Assembly (NCBI GenBank): GCA_025766275.1
Contig: JAFKAC010000070.1
Location: 124,001 to 188,000 of the forward strand
Length of the DNA: 64,000 nucleotides
Direction: 5' to 3'
From: Lactarius indigo
Lineage: Eukaryota > Basidiomycota > Agaricomycetes > Russulales > Russulaceae
Of this stretch, positions 10,754-20,588 are shown piece by piece. The notes beneath the pieces are model-generated. The model saw nothing but the letters and a program-made list of their open reading frames with translations. It was not told the origin of the DNA and did not search any database. Each line of letters starts with the position of its first letter. Within the stretch, counting starts at the first letter, position 1. A program made the position numbers and the translations under genes.

Positions 10754-10759
10754 CCTGGG

Positions 10760-11709
10760 TGTTTGTGAAGAGTGTGTTTATATTGGTGGACAGCTGGTCA
10801 GGGGACTCAGTGATGGAGAAGAAGCATTGATACAAACACTTCAGCAGTGTAAACACACCAGCTTGTATGAGGAATGAAACTCAAGGGGAAAAGGTGGCAA
10901 TTTTGACAAATGGATTTAGAAGAATGGCTGCAATGAAGATGTCCTGGTCTGCTTTTCCCCACCACTTCTTGATGCTGTTGAGAATAGCTGTACATCCAAT
11001 GGCATTGTTGGGGTTGCAATCCATGATTTCATGATAATATATGCTGAGGGAGCCAAATGTGAGCAAGATCTGATCCAAATGACAGAATGCTGCTTGGGCC
11101 ACATTTGTGGCTCTTGCAAGGGGCTCAAGATGCATCTTAAGGCTGTATCAAAAAATATTAGACCAATACCACTGATCTCAGATTGATGTACTGAGCTAAT
11201 GAGTGCCAGAAAGTGCTGTCCTCAATAACTGCTTTCATTTCATACACCTTTTGTTTATTTGCTGCTGTCAAGCCCAGAGAAATGAAGACCTGTTGATTAG
11301 ATGAAGCCATTGCATCTTGAGTAATGAGGGTTTGGAGAGGGAGCTTGAGCTTGAGCAGATGCTTGAAGGTGAGGTAGTGTGCTGTCCACCTTGTTAAGAC
11401 TGCATGAATCACAGTAAGCAGCAGCCATCTGCTTTGCATCTGAATCTCCCAAAGACAGGCAAGGATATATATCTTGCTGCATAGCCAGCTGATGAGATCT
11501 GAGGCCATCTTGCTATGCTTGACATATATTGACTCAGCCTTGAAGTAGTCCCCAACAATGAGGTTCACCTTTGAAACGATTGTGTCAGTATAACAAAGAA
11601 TATAAATAAATACAATGTCAAACCTGGTGTGCAAAACAGTCAGGGCATATGAGATGTGGAAAATGCACAAGTAGTAGCTTTCATGCTTTTCAAGATTTGC
11701 CAGATGCAT
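10760..11709 (-). pseudogene. hAT-1 transposase, central part
   Basis: Minus-strand frames 11709-11158 and 11135-10881 carry the hAT catalytic-core C half: YVKHSKMASDLISW, AVLTRWTAHYLTFKHLL, and WWGKADQDIFIAAILLNPF. These motifs are typical of fungal hAT transposases. The reading frame is broken between the two pieces and again where Gypsy B is inserted. Confidence 0.78.
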
Positions 11710-12360
11710 CCATCATGAATGCAATGACAATGACCTTCCATTCTAACTGAAGATGCCCAAGTACTTCCACCATTAGATTATATAGATTGTCAGCCATCTT
11801 TTTTTGTTAGACACCTCATGAACATTCACTGTATGGACCTAGTTCTAGCTAGTCAGTTCTAGCTAGTCAGATACAGTGTGCTCATTGTGATAAAAGTGCC
11901 ATACCTTCTTATCAACCATGATCATAAATGCAATATAATGTTTGCCTATCCAGCCATCACACAAGGCAGTCAATTCTTGCCACTAACCTGCTGCTTTGCC
12001 TTCTGTTGTAATTCATTGAGTGTTCACAGCAGAAGATGTTTGGTAAGAACTTTTTGACTTGGCAACTTGGCCTGTGGAACAAAGTCATTGCAAAAATCCA
12101 GCCACTCTGGGTTTTCTACCCATGAGAGTGGAAATCCTGCTGCTGCAGTGATGTGCATGATTCATTCCTCAAAGCATGCTTGTTGTATGTCTGACCAGGT
12201 TGGTTTGGCAAGTGCTTGAGGGTTAAGTGAAGAGGGATGAGATGTGCCACATCAAGATTGAGATTGAGATCAAGATGGGATTTGTGGGAAGTTGAAGGGA
12301 GAGGCACTGCAGCTAGATGATGAGGTGGAGATAGAGGAGGCAATAGAGGGCTCTTGTTCA
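11710..12360 (-). pseudogene. hAT-1 transposase, decayed N-terminal half of the core
   Basis: No clean frame remains across this stretch. Position between the finger region and the central core implies the lost exons. The stretch holds a short direct duplication, AGTTCTAGCTAGTC, at about 11837-11870. The sequence up to 12360 carries part of an upstream exon, after which the solo LTR is inserted. Confidence 0.4.
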
Positions 12361-12967
12361 TGATGAACAGCACACATGAAACTATATCCACAGTGGACTA
12401 GGGGACTGTGGTGAGATATAGAGGGTGGCTGGAAGCAGAGGTGTAACAGGGTAACTTGCAGAGAAGCAGAGGGAGTATGGCACACAACAGAGAGGGAACT
12501 GATGTTGGTATTACAGAGGGAACATACCTAGCACACAACAGTGAGGGAACTGATGTGGACCAGGAGTGTACAAGCACTACTACTTATACAATACAGGGGA
12601 GTGACACTAGTACAAGAGATGTAACATAGAGTCACAGAGTACAAGGGACCTTGTTCTACATGTGAGACAAGAGGAATACACAAAAAGGAGAACAAGGAGC
12701 ACAGAACAAGAGAAAGTCCAGACTAAGATGATATCATACTGACATCACAATAAAGATATAATTAAGAAGAGAACAAAGGCATAGTACAATGACTGGTCCA
12801 GAGGAGTCTGCATGATGTCATGGTACATGTGATGTCATAGATAGGTAAAGAAGTCCAAGATTGTACAGATCAAATCTAATCTACAGAAGTCCAATATATC
12901 TAATCTAAAGCAATCCATATCTGCAAGTCCTTTGAGCCACTAAGTGTGCATGGGTCACTTATCAACA
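12361..12967 (-). repeat. Solo LTR L in hAT-1
   Basis: 607 bp, from TGATGAACAGCAC to TTATCAACA, flanked by the 5-bp duplication GTTCA (12356-12360 and 12968-12972). Contains an internal near-duplication around 12480-12560 (GGCACACAACAG, GGAACTGATGT). No internal region or second LTR is present. Confidence 0.92.
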
Positions 12968-12972
12968 GTTCA

Positions 12973-13700
12973 AAATCAGAATAAGATCCCCTTGATACAA
13001 CTGAGAGAGTATACAGGGACTGGAAGGTCTCAGAAGGTGTTTGAACATGGAATGCAGGTAGTTGACCTGGATACAGTAATATGCTGTGTTGTCAGATTAG
13101 TGATGACAATGCCTTAGGATCTTCAGATTCTTCCTCCATATTACAATGGGTCCTTTTGCTGGCTGCAGTGGTTCCCAACACACAATCTTTATGTACCTGA
13201 GCTTTCTCAAACACTGCTGGGGGCTGAAGATCACAGAGTTGAAGATGATTGACCAGCCCCTCTGTATGTGCTGATAACCACCTGTGGCCAGCCTCATTCT
13301 GCCTAACTGAAAAACTAATCAAAAAGAAATTGAGCTAAGACATTTTGATGTGATAGTGTTACGCATGCTCCAGTTCAATCACATTATTGAATCGAACAAA
13401 CTGCCAAGTACCTGCTTCAACAGCTCTTGCATCTTGTTCAAGGACCTCATTGATGTGCTTGACCAAACAGAGCTTGCAGTATACTTTTGCTTTGTCGTGG
13501 GTTGCCCACATGCCTGAGTATGCTTTAGGTGCTTTTTGGGCAAGTTTTGGGTGGTCCTTAAAGAAGTCACAGACCCAAGAATAATTAGATGACCAGCCAC
13601 TATGAGTCATTGTGGTATGGAATAAGAGAAATCATATGATATTACTCAATACAGATTCCAGAATGTGCTACTGTCACATGATGAGAAAAGTCATGGTTGT
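12973..13700 (-). pseudogene. hAT-1 transposase, N-terminal zinc-finger part
   Basis: The frame from 13610 contains FFKDHPKLAQKAPK and VYCKLCLVKHINEV, a BED-type finger start. The frame from 13322 adds a His/Cys segment (LVNHLQLCDLQPPAVFEKA) that fits the second half. The parts are in different phases. Together they place the start of the transposase near 13.6 kb, just inside the right terminal inverted repeat. Confidence 0.65.
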
Positions 13701-13782
13701 TCCACAGTCAGCGACTAGTCACCAACTAGTCAATATGTGATGACACTGACTCTTGACCTTAGTCAGCAACTTTCCAACACTG

Positions 13783-14283
13783 CTGTGGTGAGATATACTT
13801 GAGTGCTGGAAGCAGAGGTGTACAGGGGGTTGCAGGGAAGCAAGGAGTCTGGCACACAGCAGAGTGAGAACTAATGTGGACCAGGGCATACAGAGTACTC
13901 TACTTATACTGTACAGAGAGGTGACACTACTACAAGGGATGTAACATAGAGTCACACAATACAAGGGAGTGTTTGTTCTATATACAGGACAAAGGAGTGT
14001 GCTATTGGAGAACAAGGCAAGCAGAACAAGGAAAGTCCAGACTGAGATGATATCATAGTGACATCATAATAAAGATAAGAACAAAGAGAGAACAAAGGAT
14101 GAAGTACAATGAAGAGTTTGGAATGATCTATGTGATGTCATTGTACATGATGTCATAGATAAGTAAAGAAGTCCTAGATTGTACAGATCAAATCATAATC
14201 TATAGAAGTCCATATCTAATCTATAGCAGTCCATATTTGTAAGTCCTTTGAGCCACTAAGTGCATGTGGGCTATTTACCAACA
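13783..14283 (-). repeat. LTR family L, right piece split by hAT-1
   Basis: Continues the LTR begun at 1661. It reads CTGTGGTGAGATATA and goes on to GGACCAGGGC, the ACATCATAATAAAG block and a final TTACCAACA. The bases after it (TCTCC) do not match the bases before 1661 (CTGTT), so this LTR was not inserted alone. It is better read as the 5-prime LTR of a composite element whose other LTR ends at 104. Confidence 0.85.
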
Positions 14284-14432
14284 TCTCCCCATGATCTACA
14301 CTCTAAGAACATAAGCCAAAATATCATTGATGATGGCATGCAATTTGCCACAAGTACAAGTGAGCTATGATGTCTCATGACTCATTTTACACACTTAGAT
14401 CCATGTCTTCATTGTGCCACTGCAACAGGACA
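14284..14432 (-). pseudogene. Copia E C-terminal tail
   Basis: Across the solo LTR the frame ...FKKSLLCV continues into LLQWHNEDMDLSV and a stop at about 14374, so these are the last residues of the polyprotein. The rest, to 14284, is non-coding element end. Confidence 0.7.
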
Positions 14433-14996
14433 TGTTGATAAGTGACCCTTGCGCACTTAGCGGCTCATACGGACTGGACTTACAGATATGGACTGCTGTA
14501 GATTAATTAGGACCGCTTTAGATTAGATTTGATCTGTACAATCTCGGACTTCTTTATCTATGACATCATGTACAATGACATCATATGGACATATCCAGAC
14601 TATTCATTGTACTATGTGCTCTTGTATCTTTCTTTGTTCTGCTTTAGGTCTATCCTTATTATGATGTCACTATGATATCATTTACTTCTGGACTCTCCTT
14701 GTTCTTTCTGTCCTTGTTCTCAGAATGTCCACTCCTTTGTCCATTTGTAGAACAATAACTACCTTGTAGTATGTGACTTGTGTTACATTCCTTGTAGAGT
14801 GTCACTCCCAGAAAGTGTATAAGTAGAGTACCATGTATGCTCCTGGTCCACATCAGTTCTCACTGTTTGTGTGCCAGACTCCATCTGCTTTACTCTGCAA
14901 GATCTCCCCGTCTCACCTCTGCTTCCAGCACTCCAGTATATCTCACCACAGTCCACTAGCCACTGTGAGTATACCTTTAGTGTCTGCTGTTCATCA
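14433..14996 (+). repeat. Solo LTR L in Copia E
   Basis: 564 bp from TGTTGATAAGTGACCC to GCTGTTCATCA, flanked by GGACA (14428-14432 and 14997-15001). A TATA-like TATAAGTAG is near 14818. This copy best shows both termini of the family, TG and CA. Confidence 0.93.
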
Positions 14997-16084
14997 GGAC
15001 ACACAGTAGTGACTTTTTGAAGCCATCCACAACCATTTCTGCAGTAGGAGTTCTAATAAGGGTGATGGTCCCCTTTTCAATGTACTCCCTGATGACATGA
15101 TGCTGTATGGCAATGTGCTTAGACTGTCTCCCAGTGACAGGGTTCAAGGCCAAATCAATGGCACCCTTGTTGTCACCATATAGTGGGATGGGGTCATCAA
15201 CCTTGTACCTGAGTTCTGTGAGGAAGTTCTGATACCACACAGCCTGGTTAGCTGCATCAGTCATGGCCATGTATTCCACTTCCATTGTGTTTTGGGAAAC
15301 AGTCTTTTGCTTGCACAAAGACCAGCTTATTGCACCACTAGCTAGTAGGAACACATAACCAGAGGTGGAGTGGTGGTCATCAGTCTGATTAGCCAGACTG
15401 GAATCAGTATAGCTGTGGAGGCCATCACCACTAGCACCATCATAGACAATACACATATCCACACTTCCCACTAAGTAGGACAAGACATACTGTGCAAGTG
15501 CAGATATTGTGGTGAAGGATTCGCTGCATACTGTGCCAGTCATGACACAGCGAAAGAGATATCTGGCCTAGTGCCAATCTGCATATAAAGCAGATTACCA
15601 ATCAGGGACTGATAGTGTGAGATATCTGAGGCAGTTGCCTGCAACATATATTTAACTAGGTGCTTGTCAGCACCAGTGGGCAAGGGTGTGGTGTGGTGTG
15701 GTGTGGCATTAGACATGCCAAAGTATTCAAGGACGTCCTTGATGTAGCCAGACTGATCTATTTCGATGCATCTGAGGGAGTGGTTATGCACAATGCACAT
15801 ACCAAGATAAGACTCTATCTCCCTGAGATCTGTCATCTCATAGCATTCAGACAAGTCTGACTTAAGATGCTTGATACCACTCAATGCAGGACCCAATATA
15901 GTGATGTTGTCAACATAGACAATAATGAAGAGTGGATGATACCCCTTTTGTTGAGGCATCACATATATGCCAGCATCAGCAAACATCTGCTTAAAGCTGA
16001 GCACAGTGAGCACTCCATGGAATTGCAAGTTCCATGCATGGGAGGCCTGTTTGAGACCATAGATTGCCTTAATTAGGTGACACA
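14997..16084 (-). pseudogene. Copia E reverse transcriptase (C half) and RNase H
   Basis: RT frame 16103-15540: CHLIKAIYGLKQASHAWN and FIIVYVDNITILG, where the usual YVDD reads YVDN. RNase H frame 15543-15002: LHSYTDSSLANQ, NTMEVEYMAMTDAANQAVW, PLYGDNKGAIDLA and GRQSKHIAIQHHVIRE, so the acidic residues of RNase H are visible. The Asp-to-Asn change in the RT active site should abolish polymerase activity. The two frames are offset near 15540. Confidence 0.9.
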
Positions 16085-16859
16085 TGTAACAAATGTGCCT
16101 CAACCATGTGACTTACCAACATCACATGTGGGTCCTCAATGGGAGTATTGTGAGTCTGGCTTGACATGTGCCAACTCTGAAGATGATGAAGACAAAGAAA
16201 ACAGGCTGCTTACACAGCTAGAATGATGAGATGAGTATGCCTGAGCCATGTATATGTGGTGTGGACAGATGGCAGCCATGTGACTTATTGGGCTCTGTTA
16301 TACTGACTTTATGGGCCTACATGCCTACTTTCTGTGATGTTCTGATCATTGTATGTTTCCTCTTTGTGATCTTGTGACTCACACTATCATCTTGGACCTT
16401 ACCATATGTATATTCTGATTGGCTGCCATATTTGTGCTGACTGATATGATACCAAGGGCCTTATGCCATTGGTTGTACTTATCTATGACTCAGTATAACT
16501 CATGTACAATGCTAGGGTTTCTGGGTTCGGATCTGACTATGAACTTTACTGTTACTTGTATATAGGTAGTATGCTGGAATGGAGCATTCCCCAGCTTGAG
16601 TTCTTGTATTCTCCTGCCTTTCAATAGGACTCTGAGCTTTCCCTTCCTTTGAGACTTGTTGCTTGTCTCCCATCTCTCCTTTGGTTGATGGCTGTTCAAC
16701 TTCTCTTCTCTCTTATTCCCTGACTATCTTGTCAGGAGGTTGCCTTGTTTGGACTACTAAGGGGACACTTTGGTACTTTGGCCTGTTCCACAAGTAGCAG
16801 TCATATGCCAACACCTGATAATCATCCAAGTTGGACACTACATCAGCAAGAACATAACA
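16085..16859. repeat. Solo LTR S in Copia E
   Basis: 775 bp from TGTAACAAATGTGCC to GAACATAACA, flanked by ACACA (16080-16084 and 16860-16864). A second copy of this family lies at 38986-39844. The two share the blocks CCTCAACCATGTGAC, GGGTCCTCAATGGGAGTAT and CTAGGGTTTCTGGGTT. Confidence 0.9.
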
Positions 16860-16995
16860 ACACACCTTCATCTCAGAGCCAGTGACAGTGAAACCTTGTG
16901 ACTGCTCCATGTAAATCTCTTCTTCAAGCACACCATTAAGAAAAGCAGACTTAACATCCATATGGTGGATGTGCCAGTCCTCCAATGTGGCCAAC
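16860..16995 (-). pseudogene. Copia E reverse transcriptase, middle segment
   Basis: Encodes ATLEDWHIHHMDVKSAFLNG followed by EEEIYMEQSQGF, the classic Copia RT block with the first catalytic aspartate. It is isolated between two solo LTRs. Confidence 0.92.
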
Positions 16996-17602
16996 TGTTG
17001 ATAAAGTGACCCTTGCACACTTAGCGGCTCTAACAGACCGGACTTACAGATATGGACTGCTGTAGATTAATTAGGACTGCCTTAGATTAGATTTGACTTG
17101 ATCTGTACAATCTAGGACTTCTATGACATCACTGTACAATGACATCATATGGACTACTCCAGACTCTTCATTGTACTCCTTCCTTTGTTCTCTTTCTAGC
17201 GTTATCTTTATTGTGATGTCACTATGATATCATCTTAGTCTGGACCCTCTTTGTTTTGCGCTCCTTGTTCTCCATTAGCACACTCCTTTGTCCCACATGT
17301 AGAACAACGTCCCTTGTATTGTGTGACCCTATGTTACTTCTCTTGTAGTAGTGTCACTCCTCTGTATAGTATAAGTAGTAGGCTTGTACGCTCCTGGTCC
17401 ACATCAGTTCCTCACTGCTCTGTGTGCCAGGTATGTCTTATTCCCTCAATTGTATTATCAGTTCCTCACTGCTCTGTGTGCCAGACAACCTCTGCTTCAC
17501 TCTGCTTGACTTCATCCCTGTTGCTGCCTTTCAGCCACTCTTGATATCTCACCACAGTCTTCTTGTCACTGTGAGTATCATCTTCATGTGTGCTGTTCAT
17601 CA
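16996..17602 (+). repeat. Solo LTR L in Copia E
   Basis: 607 bp from TGTTGATAAAGTGACCC to TGCTGTTCATCA, flanked by CCAAC (16991-16995 and 17603-17607). It carries the same internal near-duplication as the 12361 copy (TCAGTTCCTCACTGCTCTGTG, twice near 17404-17480). Confidence 0.93.
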
Positions 17603-18447
17603 CCAACACCAGAAGTAAATGTAGCAACTCAAATCATGTGATGGGAGAGAAGGTTTCATCAAAATCTATGCCAGGGATCTGCATGAATCCCTTAGCCACC
17701 AAGTGAGCTCTGTAGTGGCCATCTGCTTTGAGCTTGAAGACCCATTTGGATTTTACTGCCTTGCAATTAGGTGGGAGATCCACTAACTCCCATGTCCCAG
17801 TCTTAGCTAGGGCATCTATCTCATACTGACATGCCTTCATCCACTCATCTGCATCTGCAGACTGCATGGCTTCTGCAAAGGTTGCAGGGTCTTGGCCCAC
17901 ATATGCAGCAGCCAATAACTCCACATACCCCAGATATCTGCCATGCCATGCCACATTATTCACATTGAAATAGCACAGATTGGGCACAGGGACACAAGCA
18001 GTGCACCTTGGTGCATTGTCCATTTCATGCAACAGCTGCCTACACTGTACACACTCCTCAAAGCCCCCAGGCATTTCTGGTGAGGGCAGAGGGACAGTGC
18101 ACATAATGTACATTGCACTAGAATGTGGTGGGGGTGAAGTGGGAGTGGTCTGCTCATGTTTAAGTGTGGTGGGCAGAGTGGGCAGAGCAGGTGGTGGTGT
18201 AATAGGCTGTGGTTGTTGGGGATGGACTTATTGAGGGTCTAGAAGGTTGTCTACATCCTCCTCCTTACTACTACTGGAGTGTGCAGGGGAGGGTGCTTAC
18301 ATTGGTGGTAACACTGGCAGGTGAGGCATGGGAGTCACTGATGTGCTAGGCATGACTGATGATGAAGGTGTGGGGTGTGTCTCAACACCCTGGAGGGACA
18401 GGAAGCAATTCTCATTGAATGTCACATCCCTGGACACTCAGATGGAG
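17603..18447 (-). pseudogene. Copia E: end of integrase region and start of reverse transcriptase
   Basis: From 18440 down the strand encodes RDVTFNENCFLSLQ, the typical end of the Copia integrase region. A Pro/Ser-rich linker follows, then AEAMQSADADEWMKACQ, TWELVDLPPNCKAVKSKWV and IDFDETFSPIT, the N-terminal RT motifs. At least two stops lie in the linker, and one lies just after SPIT. Confidence 0.88.
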
Positions 18448-18929
18448 TCCCTTGCCCACTACCTTCAACGATCTTGTAGAGAAAGCGAGAGAGTTTGACT
18501 GTGTCTATTGAGTCTACATGGGTCACGCTATCAACCAGTACAACAAATCCCAGAAATCTGCTTCAGGCCGAGCGGTCCTGATGGAAGACGACAGCATTAA
18601 TGTCAATGCTTCTTCATCCCATCTGAGTAAATCCTGTGGAAAGCTCACAAAGGAAGAGCGTGACCACCGGTTCAAGAACAAACTCTGTTTATACTGTGGC
18701 AAGCCAGGCCACATCCTCAAGGAATGCCTAGCAAAGACAACAGCAATGAAGGCTAAAAGAGGCCAATCTGACAACAACGTTAGGGCACACGGTGCCTTTG
18801 TTGATGAAGACGGTCAGGAGGAAGCACCTACCAACCACCCCGCAAGTATAGGGGCAATGTATCAAGAGATACTACCTTATGACCCAGATGCGTGTCCATG
18901 ATTGGTACCTATTAATGAGGATTTTTAGG
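18448..18929 (+). pseudogene. gag: Gypsy A1 gag, nucleocapsid end
   Basis: Contains HAINQYNKSQK, then DDSINVNASSSH, and the zinc knuckle CLYCGKPGHILKEC near 18691-18732. It ends in VPINEDF and TAG at 18927-18929. A TGA at 18899-18901 and stops near 18500 break it. At the end, GAG GAT TTT TAG is followed in the -1 phase by the pol frame, as in A2 and A3. Confidence 0.85.
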
Positions 18930-20299
18930 CTCTTCCATTGCAGCACTGTCAATTGGAAGTATTTGTGCCAGTAGCATTGTACATGGCCTTTCCCTACTAG
19001 AGACGCTCAGAGCTGAGCCTGTACCTGTAGAAATGATTTGGAATAGGAGAGCTCCTTCAATTGTTCTCAAGGTGACACTAGTAGGAAAGAAGTCTGGCAA
19101 GGAAATCAGTGCCTGCACCCTATTGGACAGTGGTGCGGAGGGCATCATCATGGATGATGGATTTGCACATGCAAATGGACTAACAATGAGAACACTAATC
19201 CGACCTTTACCAGTTAGAAACATGGATGGGTCACCCAATAAGATAGGTTTGGTCAAGTACACCACGATCCAGAGACTACGGATCAGAACAGCAGAAGACA
19301 CTTATCATGACAAAACAGTAGAGCTATACACCACCACCCTTGGGGAGCATGACATAATCCTAGGAATGGATTGGCTCCAAGCACATAACCTGGAAATCGA
19401 CTGGCATCAACCCAAGATAGCATTTACAAGATGCCTGAAAACCTGTACTCTGTCAACAATGAGTGTTGTTATTTCTTCCTGAGTTCCTCAAACACAAAAT
19501 ACTACGATAAACATCCTAGAGCTAGGACCTGAAGGTGCAACTGCAGCTTGCCTCCCAACTATCAGTGAGATAGAACCTGTTGAATGCGCGTTCACCCAAG
19601 AAGCCTACGAACCCTGGCTGTGGAGTCACAGTTTCTGCAAGTACAACCACCTTGCAATCCGAGCAAAAATCACTACAAGTACCAAGATAGCTGCGAAGAC
19701 CACACCTAAACCTTCCTCCAAGCATATCCCAAGCCATTTCCAAGGGTACACCCAAGTCTTCAGTGAGAATGCCTCTCACTGTTTACCTGAACACCAACCC
19801 TGGGATCACACAATTGATCTGAAACCTGGAGCCACTATGAAGAACTGTGGCATCTACCGACTCACACCTAAAGAAGTGGACGGACTCGAGGAGTACATTT
19901 CCAAGCACCTACGAAAAGGTTACATCTGACCATCCAAGTCCCCCATGGCCTCCCCCTTCTTCTTTGTAGACAAGAAGGATGGAAAACTCCGACCAGTACA
20001 AGACTACCAAGCCCTGAATGACATTATGATCAAAAACGCAGCACCCCTACCCCTCATTCCCGAGTTAATCGACAAACTTCACAATGCACGATATTTTACC
20101 AAGTTAGATATTCATTGGGGGTACAACAATATCCGTATCCGTGAAGGCGACAAGTACAAAGCAGCCTTCAAGACCTCCCTAGGACTTTTCGAGCTGACCA
20201 TAATGACATTTGGTCTCTGCAATGCCCCAGCAACGTTTCAAACATTCATGAACCAAGTTTTCGAATCTCTGATTGACAGTGGACATGTAGTAGTCTACC
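18930..20299 (+). pseudogene. pol: Gypsy A1 protease and reverse transcriptase
   Basis: Pol phase runs on from the gag stop: a hydrophobic Gly/Ser segment, then ISACTLLDSGAEGIIMDDG, the retroviral-type protease site near 19119-19160, and HDIILGMDWLQAHN. After a stop at 19480, the frame resumes through LPEHQPWDHTIDLKPGA to the RT block [35 protein letters not shown] and [16 protein letters not shown]. Another TGA is at 19927-19929. The fragment ends before the YLDD motif. Confidence 0.9.
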
Positions 20300-20588
20300 T
20301 AGTGTTGCAGGAACTCACGGCTATTCCTGGCTTAGCTGAGAGCCATAGCTGGCTTGTACATAGCCGGGTGTAACCGAGCTCGGCTCAAATCCCAATTTGG
20401 TTGGGTCTGTTTCAGCTTTGCAATGCTCCAGTCTCGACTCGCCAGGTGGCTAAGCCACTTACAAGCAGTGAAAGTCGTGTCGTTCTGCAGAGTGCAAACT
20501 GCAATTCAACTCAATTACCTCCTTGTACAGAACACCCAGCGCTGCTTCCTTTTTTTTTTTTTTTGGATCCAAGCGCCACTTCTTCATC
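20300..20588. mobile_element. hAT-type terminal fragment
   Basis: Starts TAGTGTTGCAGG, like the hAT-3 terminus TAGTGTTGC at 29320. It is followed by GGCTTAGCTGAGAGCC and CGAGCTCGGCTCAAATC, which resemble the CTGAGCC-rich subterminal DNA of hAT-3. It interrupts Gypsy A1. The partner end (GCAACACTA plus a copy of AGTCTACC) was not found downstream. A run of about 15 T follows at 20550-20565. Confidence 0.5.

Larger units (their letters stand above)
1714..13782 (-). mobile_element. hAT-1 DNA transposon, carrying a nested Gypsy element and a solo LTR
   Basis: The left end CAGTGTTGTGCCAGTCAGTG and the right end, read on the opposite strand as CAGTGTTGGAAAGTTGCTGA, form imperfect terminal inverted repeats. 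The element is flanked by a perfect 8-bp duplication CTGTGGTG (1706-1713 and 13783-13790), the hallmark of hAT insertion. It sits inside an LTR L copy. Removing the nested Gypsy B (2867-10753) and the solo LTR (12361-12967) leaves about 3.6 kb, a normal autonomous hAT size. The coding remains are all on the minus strand: N-terminal finger near 13.1-13.6 kb, core at 10.8-11.7 kb, dimerisation domain at 2.0-2.84 kb. Confidence 0.85.
14284..18447 (-). mobile_element. Copia E, truncated Ty1/Copia element with three solo LTRs inside
   Basis: The minus-strand polyprotein retains the C-terminal part of the integrase region, reverse transcriptase and RNase H. Solo LTRs are inserted at 14433-14996, 16085-16859 and 16996-17602, each with its own 5-bp duplication. 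Joining the flanks at each duplication brings the protein segments back into contact. The gag, protease and integrase core are missing; the right side abuts Gypsy A1 at about 18448. Confidence 0.88.
18448..20299 (+). mobile_element. Gypsy A copy A1, gag to RT fragment
   Basis: Co-linear with Gypsy A3 at about 62340-64000 and, reversed, with A2. It starts inside gag (TTFNDLVEKARE), has no LTR, and is cut inside RT at VVYL, just before the catalytic YLDD, by a hAT-type end at 20300. Confidence 0.9.

Noticed and set aside
2862..10758. A 5-bp target duplication for Gypsy B
   Set aside because: The flanks are TCCTG and CCTGG; only the 4 bases CCTG adjoin both LTRs, so I report 4 bp.
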